Shown piece after piece: positions 32,494 to 39,346 of a stretch of DNA of 64,000 nucleotides (positions are counted from its first letter, which is position 1; the number at the start of each line of letters is the position of its first letter). The stretch spans positions 7,874,001 to 7,938,000 of the forward strand of contig NZ_CP109007.1 in the NCBI RefSeq assembly GCF_036226665.1, written 5' to 3'. The notes under the pieces were generated by a model. The model did not search any database. It saw only the letters and a list, made by a program, of their open reading frames with translations, and was not told the origin of the DNA. The position numbers were made by a program, and so were the translations under genes. This DNA is from Streptomyces sp. NBC_00691 (lineage in GTDB: Bacteria; Actinomycetota; Actinomycetes; Streptomycetales; Streptomycetaceae).

Positions 32494-33728
32494 CGCGCGC
32501 CCGCGACGGACCGCGCGCCGCGCGCGACCAGGGCCGCCGCCTCGTCCGCGCGCCGGGACATGGAGACCGCTCCCGCGAGCCGCTCGATGGTGGGCGGCAC
32601 GTCCCACTCCGTACGGCGGAGCGCGGCGAGCGTGGTCGCCGGGACGACGACGAGATCCGGCGCGCCGGTCTCCGCCGCCCTGGCGAGCACGGCCCAGGCG
32701 GCGTCCCAGCGGGCCTTCTCGGGGCGCGCCCCGATCGCGGCCACGACACCGTCGAGCGCGGCCTGGCGCAGATCACCGCGCTCCGGCAGCTCGGCGCCTG
32801 CCGGGTCGGCGAGCAGCGTCTCGGGGTCCGGGAGGTCCATCCGGTCCAGACTCGCGAGGAGTTCGAGCCCCGGACCGTCCCCCACGGTGCCCCGCACCAG
32901 GAGCGAGATCACCTCGCGGGAGGACCCGGCGGCGGAGGCGAAGGCGAGGAGGCGCAGGCTCATCTCCCAGCTGCGGGGCGAAGGCCAGGCGCCGCCCCGC
33001 CGGGTCTCCCCGCCGGGCAACCGGTGGACGAGGGTGGGGCGGGTGGCGAGGAGTCCGCACACCGCCCGCCGCGCGTGGTCCACGGCGTTCGGCAGGCGCT
33101 CCGGGTCGAGCCGGGGCAGTGTCGCCCGCGGCCAGGTGCCGCCGAGGCCGCGGACGACCACGTCGTGATCGTGGGTCCACTGGAGGTGCACGAAACGGTT
33201 GGCCAGCGGCGGACTCAGCTCCCAGCCGTCGGCGGCCGAGGCCCGCGGGTTGGCGGCGGCCACGATCCGCACCCCCGACGGCAGGCGCAGGGCGCCGATC
33301 CGTCGCTCCAGGACGAGACGCAGCAGCGCCGCCTGTACCGCCGGCGGGGCGGTGGACAGTTCGTCGAGGAAGAGCAGACCGCGGCCGGCCTTCACGAGTC
33401 GTACGGCCCAGTCCGGCGGGGCCATCGGAACGCCCTGCTCGGCGGGGTCGTCGCCGATCACGGGAAGTCCCGAGAAGTCGGACGGCTCGTGCACGCTGGC
33501 GATCACCGTCGTCAGCGGGAGGTCCAGGGACTCGGCGAGCTGGGTCAGCGCGGCCGTCTTGCCGATGCCGGGCTCGCCCCAGAGGAGTACGGGCAGGTCG
33601 GCGGCGACGGCGAGGGTCAGTGCCTCCAGCTGGTCGTCGGGGCGCGGCTCGGTCGTGGAGTCGCGCAGCAGGGCGAGCAGTTCGTCGGCGACGGCGAGCT
33701 GGTCGGGGGAAGGGGTGTGCAGAGCCAT
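32490..33728 (-). CDS. MoxR-type AAA+ ATPase
   Basis: The 412-aa ATPase has Walker A G-E-P-G-I-G-K-T near residue 52, Walker B L-L-F-L-D-E-L near 120, sensor 1 V-A-A-A-N-P near 157 and an arginine finger region with N-R-F-V-H-L. The P-loop residues E-P-G-I rather than P-P-G-T mark a diverged MoxR branch. MoxR proteins form hexamers that remodel partner vWA-linked proteins using ATP. The unit order is unknown protein, MoxR, vWA on the minus strand; the 3' overlap with the vWA gene couples them. A 110-bp gap separates it from the upstream unknown gene. Confidence 0.92.
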   Translation of the reverse strand: MALHTPSPDQLAVADELLALLRDSTTEPRPDDQLEALTLAVAADLPVLLWGEPGIGKTAALTQLAESLDLPLTTVIASVHEPSDFSGLPVIGDDPAEQGVPMAPPDWAVRLVKAGRGLLFLDELSTAPPAVQAALLRLVLERRIGALRLPSGVRIVAAANPRASAADGWELSPPLANRFVHLQWTHDHDVVVRGLGGTWPRATLPRLDPERLPNAVDHARRAVCGLLATRPTLVHRLPGGETRRGGAWPSPRSWEMSLRLLAFASAAGSSREVISLLVRGTVGDGPGLELLASLDRMDLPDPETLLADPAGAELPERGDLRQAALDGVVAAIGARPEKARWDAAWAVLARAAETGAPDLVVVPATTLAALRRTEWDVPPTIERLAGAVSMSRRADEAAALVARGARSVAGAR

Positions 33729-33838
33729 GGGTGATCACCTGTGGGTTCGTCGTCAGTGGGCCGGTACCGGCGGGACAGCCGGTACCGGCGAGGGTGGGGG
33801 ATACCCGCGGTACCGGTGCGTGCCCGGTGTCGCTTCGA

Positions 33839-35227
33839 TCAGAGGGCGCGGCTGTGGCGAGGCCGGGCGCGGTGGCGCCGGGGGCGGCCCTGCCCGGGCA
33901 GCACGCGGCCCGGCCCCGGGCCGTAGAGGTCCGCCCGGTAGAGCCCGTACACGATCCGGCGCCGGGCGGCCGATTCCAGTGCGTCCCGCAGCGCGCCGTT
34001 GCGGAGCGCGGCGCCGGGGCCGAGCAGGGCTTCGACGACGGCCAGCGCGCCGGCGGTGTCGCCGTGGTCCAGGCGTTCGCGGACACCGGTCAGGCAGTCC
34101 GGTCGGCGGTGGGCGTCGTCGATGGCCTGCAGGCAGGGGAGGGGCGGCCCGCCCAGCGCGACCAGGAGCTCTTCCCGCCGGATCTCGGCGGGGTCGTGGT
34201 CGAGCGGAGCGAGGACGCCGTCGGAGAGGCCGATCCGGTGCCGGGCTCCCCGGCAGTCCACCAGGCGCGACCGGCCGGGCGGGTCCGCGACCGTGGCCGG
34301 CCTCGCGGGCCGGTGGTCGGGCACGAGCGCCGAGGCGACCAGTGGGTGCAGCCGCCCGGCGTCGATCAGACCGGCGCGCAGCAGTTCCAGATCGGGCGGC
34401 ACCCAGGTCGCGGCGTCGGGCAGCGTGGGCAGCGCCCGTACGCCCGCCGCGGGCATCGAAGGGGCTGCCGATGCCGGTCCGCCGGCCGTCGGCACGTCGA
34501 GAACCAGCTGGTGGCGGGCCCCGATCCGGACACGGACGTGTCCGGAGTCCCGTCCTTCGGCCCGCAGCAGGATCCTGGCCTCCGCCGCCCAGCGGTCGAC
34601 GGCGCGGCCGGGTGCGGCCTCGTCCGGCCAGGGGGGATCGGACGACGGCACCGCGTCGGCCCCGGAACGGATCCGCAGCTCGTCGCTGCGCCGCGCGTCC
34701 CAGAGATGGCGGTGGAGATCCAGGCGGTACCGCCGGCTCGGGCGTGGATGTGGATGCCGGTGTCGACCGTCCGGGGAAGCGGATCCGTCCCACAGTGCGA
34801 GGCTCAACCGCTGCCCGGCGTCCGCCCAGGCCGGCGCGGTCCGCACCACAAGGGACACGGAAGAGGGGTCGCCTCCCCCGTCGTCCCCCGAGATCGCCCC
34901 CGAGACGGCGTAGCGCGCCAGCGGAACGGTGAGCCCCGGGCGCAGCACTCCGTCGGGAGCGATCCGCGGCATGTGCCAGCGCAGCAGGTCGGGAGCGAGT
35001 CGCCGGAGGTCGGCTTTGATCAGGGCGGCGAGTTCCCGCCCGTACGTATGGGCTGCGGAGCGCAGGTCGAGATCGACGTCGACGCCTGCGGCGGCACAGG
35101 CGCCCGCCCAGTCACCGGCTGTGCGCCGGAGGCCGGCGGTCTCGATCATGGAGGGCGGCACGGCGAACTCGCGCACGCGCAGCCAGAGGGAAAGGCGGGA
35201 ATCGCCGTTCGCGGCATGAGTGAGCAT
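33839..35227 (-). CDS. Hypothetical protein encoded with MoxR/vWA pair
   Basis: I do not recognise this 462-aa protein. It has no signal peptide or membrane helix and mixes beta-rich segments (V-S-L-V-V-R-T-A-P-A-W; G-H-V-R-V-R-I-G-A-R-H-Q-L-V-L) with a helical C-terminal third (I-R-R-E-E-L-L-V-A-L-G; G-A-L-R-D-A-L-E-S-A-A-R-R-R-I-V-Y). Being cytoplasmic and first in the unit, it may be the scaffold or substrate that MoxR/vWA act on; that is inference. The ATG at 35227 is preceded by AGGTGAG about 5 bases upstream; a GTG at 35233 would lie within that ribosome site. Confidence 0.75.
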   Translation of the reverse strand: MLTHAANGDSRLSLWLRVREFAVPPSMIETAGLRRTAGDWAGACAAAGVDVDLDLRSAAHTYGRELAALIKADLRRLAPDLLRWHMPRIAPDGVLRPGLTVPLARYAVSGAISGDDGGGDPSSVSLVVRTAPAWADAGQRLSLALWDGSASPDGRHRHPHPRPSRRYRLDLHRHLWDARRSDELRIRSGADAVPSSDPPWPDEAAPGRAVDRWAAEARILLRAEGRDSGHVRVRIGARHQLVLDVPTAGGPASAAPSMPAAGVRALPTLPDAATWVPPDLELLRAGLIDAGRLHPLVASALVPDHRPARPATVADPPGRSRLVDCRGARHRIGLSDGVLAPLDHDPAEIRREELLVALGGPPLPCLQAIDDAHRRPDCLTGVRERLDHGDTAGALAVVEALLGPGAALRNGALRDALESAARRRIVYGLYRADLYGPGPGRVLPGQGRPRRHRARPRHSRAL

Positions 35228-35364
35228 CAGCACTCACCTTGCGCGGACGGGACCCCCGATCTGATAGCAGCGTAGGTCGTCATCTCGATGATCGTATCCA
35301 GGGGTGCGCGGCGGGACCAGTGGTTTTCTCCGGAGGGCTCAGGCCTCGCGGCCGCCCACCGCGT

Positions 35365-35410
35365 GGAGGCCTGGCCGGCCGGTCGGGTACCCCCGGCCGG
35401 CCAGGCCTCC
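35365..35410. terminator. Perfect 18-bp hairpin terminator
   Basis: GGAGGCCTGGCCGGCCGG pairs with its exact complement around a 10-base loop, 8 bases past the stop of the acyl-CoA dehydrogenase-like gene (minus strand). Very strong stem with no U-tract. Confidence 0.9.
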
Positions 35411-35418
35411 TACGGGTC

Positions 35419-37074
35419 CTACGCCGTGCTCGCCGCGTCGGGGCCGCTGCGCGCGATGATCGCCGCCGTGTCCACCCCCGCGGGCAGCGTGCCGAACGCG
35501 AGGCCGTGGTCGCCGTCGAGCCGCGACGCGCAGAACGCGTCCGCCACCGCCGGATCACCGTGCCGTACGAGCAGCGAGCCCTGCAGCACCAGCGCCAGGC
35601 GCTCGACGAGCCGCCGCGCCCCGTACGCCGCCGCGTCCGGGTCGGTGAGCCCCGTGACGTCCTTGCGGAGGTCCGCGACGGCCGTGTCGAGGCGCCGGTC
35701 GGCCCCCGCGCCCAGGTCGACCTCCGCGAAGAACGCCTCCACCGCCTGCGGCTGACGGGCCATCGCCCGCAGCACGTCGAGCGCGGCGACGTTCCCCGAG
35801 CCCTCCCAGATCGACGGCAGGGGCGCCTCGCGGTAGAGCCTGGAGAGGCCAGAGTCCTCCACGTAGCCGTTGCCGCCCAGACATTCGAGGGCCTCCGCCG
35901 CATGGGCGGGAGCCCGCTTGCACACCCAGTACTTGGTGACCGCGAGCCCGAGCCGCCGCAGCTGCTCCTCCGCCTCGTCGCCGCGGGTGGCCCGGTCGAC
36001 CGCGCCGGCCAGGCGCAGCGCCGCGAGCGTGGCCGCCTCCGCCTCCACCGCGAGGTCGGCCAGGACGTTCCGCATCAGTGGCTGGTCGACGAGCCGCGCT
36101 CCGAACGCCTCGCGGTGCGTCGCGTGGTGCACCGCCTGGACGAGCCCGAGACGCATCCCGGAAGCCGAGCTGATGGCGCAGTCGAGCCGGGTCATGTTCA
36201 CCATCCGGATGATGGTGGCCACCCCGCGCCCCTCCTCGCCGACCAGTCGCCCGAGGGCGCCGTCGTACTCGATCTCGGAGGAGGCGTTGGAGCGGTTGCC
36301 GAGCTTGTCCTTGAGCCGCTGGAGGTGGATCGGGTTGCGGCTGCCGTCCGGCAGGACACGGGGCACCAGGAAGCAGGAGAGGCCGCCCGGCGCCTGGGCG
36401 AGGGTGAGGAAGACGTCGGACATCGGCGCCGAGGTGAACCACTTGTGGCCGGTCAGTGCGTACAGGCCGGGCTCGCCCGTCGGCACGGCCCGGGTCGTGT
36501 TCGCCCGGACGTCGGAGCCGCCCTGCTTCTCGGTCATCGACATCCCGGCGATGATCCCGCGCTTCTCCGTCGGTACCCGCAGGCCGAAGTCGTACGAAGA
36601 GGACGTCAGCAGCGGCTCGTACACCTCGGCCAGTTCCGGCTGGGCGCGCAGCGCCGGCACCGCCGCGTACGTCATGGAGATCGGGCACAGGTGCCCCGCG
36701 TCGGCCTGCCCCCACACGAACACCTTCGCCGCGCGGGCGACATGCGCGCCCGCCCGCTCGTCGCGCCAGGGCGTTCCGTGCAGCCCGTGCCGGACGGCCA
36801 CGTCCATCAGGTCGTGCCAGTGCGGGTGGAACTCGACCTCGTCGATCCGGTGGCCGTACCGGTCGTGGGTGTGCAGAACGGGGGAGTGGCGCTCGGCGAG
36901 CCGCCCCCACTCCTGTGCCTGGGCGCCACCGGCCCGAGCGCCGAGCTCGCGGACCTCGGACTCGGCCCAGCCGGCCCCCTCCCGGCGCAGCGCCTCCAGG
37001 AGTGCGGGGTCGGCGGAGACGTCGTAATCGGACAGGGGCGGTACCTGGTTGGTGACCTCATGCGTGGTCGGCAT
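35419..37074 (-). CDS. Acyl-CoA dehydrogenase family protein (AidB-like)
   Basis: The 551-aa length and domain order match AidB/isovaleryl-CoA-dehydrogenase relatives rather than the usual 380-aa enzymes: an N-terminal extension (about 1-150), then the FAD fold with M-S-M-T-E-K-Q-G-G-S-D-V (about 183), L-T-G-H-K-W-F-T-S, and the C-terminal helical domain with A-E-A-L-E-C-L-G-G-N-G-Y and I-W-E-G-S-G-N. AidB binds FAD and DNA in the adaptive response to alkylation; whether this enzyme oxidises acyl-CoA is unknown. It follows a TetR regulator whose 3' end overlaps its start by 17 bases, so they share one transcript. Confidence 0.9.
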   Translation of the reverse strand: MPTTHEVTNQVPPLSDYDVSADPALLEALRREGAGWAESEVRELGARAGGAQAQEWGRLAERHSPVLHTHDRYGHRIDEVEFHPHWHDLMDVAVRHGLHGTPWRDERAGAHVARAAKVFVWGQADAGHLCPISMTYAAVPALRAQPELAEVYEPLLTSSSYDFGLRVPTEKRGIIAGMSMTEKQGGSDVRANTTRAVPTGEPGLYALTGHKWFTSAPMSDVFLTLAQAPGGLSCFLVPRVLPDGSRNPIHLQRLKDKLGNRSNASSEIEYDGALGRLVGEEGRGVATIIRMVNMTRLDCAISSASGMRLGLVQAVHHATHREAFGARLVDQPLMRNVLADLAVEAEAATLAALRLAGAVDRATRGDEAEEQLRRLGLAVTKYWVCKRAPAHAAEALECLGGNGYVEDSGLSRLYREAPLPSIWEGSGNVAALDVLRAMARQPQAVEAFFAEVDLGAGADRRLDTAVADLRKDVTGLTDPDAAAYGARRLVERLALVLQGSLLVRHGDPAVADAFCASRLDGDHGLAFGTLPAGVDTAAIIARSGPDAASTA

Positions 37075-37675
37075 CGGGAACTCCCAGTGCTCGCAGGGTG
37101 AAGGTGACGAGTGCGGGTACGGTGCCGGGCCCGACGGACCCCTCCGCCAGCGGGCCGACGAGCGCCTCCGCGCCCGCCCCGACCAGTGCCGAGGCGGTGA
37201 GGACCGGGTCCTGGGGCGGCAGTTCGCCCGCGTGCACGCCCTCCTCGACGCGCGCGGCGAACACGTCCCGGAAGGCGCGCCGGAAGACAAGCCGTTCGGC
37301 GTCCACGGCCGGGTCGACCGGCTCGGCGAGCAGCGCGTAGGCGAGGCGGGGCGACTTGAGGGCGCGCAGGGCGAAGGTCTCGATGACGGCGACCACCCGC
37401 TCGGCGGCCGAACGGTGTCCGGGGTGTCCGGCCGCCTCGGAGACGGCCGCGACCTCCCGGCTCACCACGGTCCGGAAGAGCTCCACGGAGAGCTCCGTCT
37501 TGCTGGGGAAGTGGCGGTAGACGCTGCCCGTGGCGATTCCGGCGCGGGCGGCGACCGCCGCCACCGTGCATCCCGCGTACCCCTGCTCGGAGAGCAGTGC
37601 CCGGGCCGCGTCGACGACGGAGGCGCGCTGGGCGTCGAGTCGGGCCTGGACGGCGGGGGTGCGTCGGTAGGGCAT
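37058..37675 (-). CDS. TetR-family transcriptional regulator
   Basis: The 205-aa protein has the TetR helix-turn-helix: L-S-E-Q-G-Y-A-G-C-T-V-A-A-V-A-A-R-A-G-I and T-G-S-V-Y-R-H-F-P-S-K. The rest is helical ligand-binding core. The end overlaps the AidB-like gene by 17 bases, so it probably autoregulates the pair. I chose the ATG at 37675, although no clear ribosome site is visible; an earlier ATG at 37699 would fall within the operator. An almost perfect 23-bp palindrome lies just upstream. Confidence 0.9.
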   Translation of the reverse strand: MPYRRTPAVQARLDAQRASVVDAARALLSEQGYAGCTVAAVAARAGIATGSVYRHFPSKTELSVELFRTVVSREVAAVSEAAGHPGHRSAAERVVAVIETFALRALKSPRLAYALLAEPVDPAVDAERLVFRRAFRDVFAARVEEGVHAGELPPQDPVLTASALVGAGAEALVGPLAEGSVGPGTVPALVTFTLRALGVPDADHA

Positions 37676-37683
37676 GGAAGGAG

Positions 37684-37706
37684 TGAAGCAGTGATTCATT
37701 GCTTCA
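37684..37706. promoter_or_regulatory. TetR operator: near-perfect 23-bp palindrome
   Basis: TGAAGCAGTGA-T-TCATTGCTTCA has 11-bp arms with 10 of 11 matching, centred on 37695. It is AT-richer than its surroundings and lies 9 bases before the tetR start, so TetR bound here would block its own promoter. Confidence 0.8.
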
Positions 37707-37741
37707 TCAAGAGTCGGGACGCACCGGGCGAGGGTGCGCGA

Positions 37742-37784
37742 ACGGCGAACGCCCCCACCCGATGGGGGTGAGGGCGTTCGCCGT
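37742..37784 (-). terminator. Long hairpin after transporter gene
   Basis: ACGGCGAACGCCC pairs perfectly with its complement over 13 bp, then one mismatch and five more pairs (CACCC/GGGTG) close a 5-base loop. It lies 28 bases past the GDT1-family stop and upstream of tetR. Confidence 0.85.
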
Positions 37785-37812
37785 ACTGCGGGGTGGCCGA
37801 GCTCGGCCGGCC

Positions 37813-38397
37813 TCAGCCGGTGAAGACCTCGGTCAGGGACCAGATCGCGAGCCCCGCCATGCAGATGCCGCCGATGCGCTGCACGGTCTTGAGTGGAACG
37901 CGCTTCGCGATGAAGCGGCCCGCGACCAGGGCGAGCGCGGAGACGCTCATCAGGGCCGCGAGGGAGCCGATCGCCGTCGACCAGGTGCCGTTCGTGGCGG
38001 CCAGGTTGGCGGTGGTGATCTGGGTGAGGTCGCCCCACTCGCTGATGAACACGGCCATGAAGGCCGTCGAGAAGACGGGCAGGAAGCCGGTGACGGTCTT
38101 GCCGCCCTCGTCGGCCTCGTCGTCGTCGCCCCCGCCGCGCAGCAGCATGAACGCGCCGAAACCGAACAGCAGGGCGGAGACGAGCTTCACCGACCAGCCC
38201 GGGAGCAGCCCGAGCAGGCTGCCGGCGCCGACCGCGATGGCGACATGCGCGAGGAAGGCGGTCGAGGTGCCGAACCATACGTACAGAGGACGCATCCGCG
38301 TGCCCATGGCGAGGGAGGCGAACATCGTCTTGTCGGGAAGCTCGGCGAGGAAGATCAGCCCGAAGGCGGTGAGGATCGCCAAGGGGTCGAGGTGCAT
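37813..38397 (-). CDS. GDT1/TMEM165-family transporter (probable Mn2+ exporter)
   Basis: The 194-aa protein has about six helices in two homologous halves with the family's E-x-x-D motifs: F-L-A-E-L-P-D-K-T-M in the first and F-I-S-E-W-G-D-L-T-Q in the second. Bacterial members export Mn2+, and eukaryotic members move Ca2+/Mn2+ against H+. A linker with G-G-G-D-D-D-E-A-D-E-G-G lies between the halves. The ATG at 38397 is chosen from the family's opening; longer reading is Arg-rich and lies over the leader. A yybP-ykoY riboswitch about 125 bases upstream strongly supports Mn2+ as its signal. Confidence 0.93.
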   Translation of the reverse strand: MHLDPLAILTAFGLIFLAELPDKTMFASLAMGTRMRPLYVWFGTSTAFLAHVAIAVGAGSLLGLLPGWSVKLVSALLFGFGAFMLLRGGGDDDEADEGGKTVTGFLPVFSTAFMAVFISEWGDLTQITTANLAATNGTWSTAIGSLAALMSVSALALVAGRFIAKRVPLKTVQRIGGICMAGLAIWSLTEVFTG

Positions 38398-38520
38398 ACC
38401 GGGGCTCTCTGCTCGGTCCGGGCCTGTGGACTCGGCACGGCGCCTCGGTGGGCGACAGGAGGACCACTCGGCCCGGCATGACGGACCACGCCCACACGAG
38501 CGTGGACGCGGTTGATGCCT

Positions 38521-38624
38521 GGCCGAAGGTCTCGCCCGTCCGCGTCGCACGCGGACCCGGTCACCGGGAACCCGGGGGTTCCAGTATGTCGACGACCGGT
38601 TTGCGGGGCTACTCCCCTTCGCTG
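38521..38624 (-). promoter_or_regulatory. yybP-ykoY (manganese) riboswitch
   Basis: Read on the minus strand, the aptamer starts CGAAGG-GGAGTAGC (38621 down to 38608), has a CGTCGTCGACATACTGG arm, then a strong GC hairpin, and closes with GGCGAGACCTTCGGCC (38536 to 38521). The CGAAGG/CCTTCG ends form stem P1; GGGGAGTAG and GCGAGACC are the two conserved loop-side elements of this Mn2+ sensor. It lies upstream of the GDT1-family transporter. A possible expression-platform stem (CCACGC/GCGTGG) follows toward the gene at about 38486-38505. Confidence 0.85.
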
Positions 38625-38659
38625 TCCCTCAGTGTAGCGGACCGGGGCGCGCGGGTGAG

Positions 38660-38720
38660 TGGACAGTGTCTGCGCGTACTGGGTAGACACTGTCTACTCG
38701 ATCTTGGTAGACAGTGTCTA
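38660..38720. promoter_or_regulatory. Three 13-bp palindromes at exact 24-bp spacing (TetR operators)
   Basis: TAGACACTGTCTA (38684-38696) and TAGACAGTGTCTA (38708-38720) are perfect about a central base, and TGGACAGTGTCTG (38660-38672) is an imperfect copy. Centres lie at 38666, 38690 and 38714. The last one touches the tetR start codon, so repression of tetR-MFS is expected. Confidence 0.85.
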
Positions 38721-39346
38721 TGCATGACGAGACCGAAGATCACCAGGTATCCCCGGACGGTGGCGGCGACGACGGCGGCGGTTTGCGCGAGCGGCTCGTC
38801 CGCGTCGGCGTCGAACTCGTGAACGCCGAAGGCGCCCAGGCCCTCTCGCTGCGAGAGATCGCCCGCCGCGCCGGCGTCTCCCACGGCGCCCCTCGCCGCC
38901 ACTTCCCGACCCACCTCGAACTGCTGTCGGCCATCGCCCGCCAGGGCTTCACCGAACTGGCCGGCCGCGTCGCGGCCGAGGACCGGGAGACCGCCACGCC
39001 GCGCGAACGGATCGCACTCCTCGCCCGCGTCTACCTCGACTACGCCAGGACCCGGCGCGGCATGTACGAGCTGATGTTCCGGCACGACCTGCTGGAGAGC
39101 GGCACCCTCGGGCTGCGCGAGACGAGCCTGCCGCTCTTCGCCCGCCTCACCCAGCTCGTCGGCGGCGCCCGCCCCGGCGCCGCCGACCCCGCCGTCCTCG
39201 CCGGCGCGCTCTGGGCCAACCTCCACGGCATCGCCCAGCTCTGGCACTGGGGCAGCCTCCGGCTCGCGACCGGCGGCGACGACCCCGCTCCGCTCCTCGC
39301 GGCCGCCCTCGACGCCCACCTCGGTCCCGCGGAGCGGACCTCATGA
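38720..39346 (+). CDS. TetR-family regulator of adjacent MFS exporter
   Basis: The 208-aa protein has the TetR helix-turn-helix (A-L-S-L-R-E-I-A-R-R-A-G-V-S-H-G-A-P-R-R-H-F) and a helical effector domain with R-R-G-M-Y-E-L-M-F-R-H-D (TetR_C type). The N-terminal tail is Asp/Gly-rich. The start at ATG 38720 is inside the third operator and lacks a ribosome site, so the mRNA may be leaderless; a GTG at 38714 is an alternative. Its stop overlaps the MFS start (ATGA), giving a coupled regulator-exporter pair. Confidence 0.9.
   Translation: MHDETEDHQVSPDGGGDDGGGLRERLVRVGVELVNAEGAQALSLREIARRAGVSHGAPRRHFPTHLELLSAIARQGFTELAGRVAAEDRETATPRERIALLARVYLDYARTRRGMYELMFRHDLLESGTLGLRETSLPLFARLTQLVGGARPGAADPAVLAGALWANLHGIAQLWHWGSLRLATGGDDPAPLLAAALDAHLGPAERTS

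Noticed and set aside
32339..35275. A 978-codon plus-strand frame opposite the MoxR/vWA cassette
   Set aside because: It is a low-complexity antisense shadow. The minus-strand ATPase and vWA motifs are clear.
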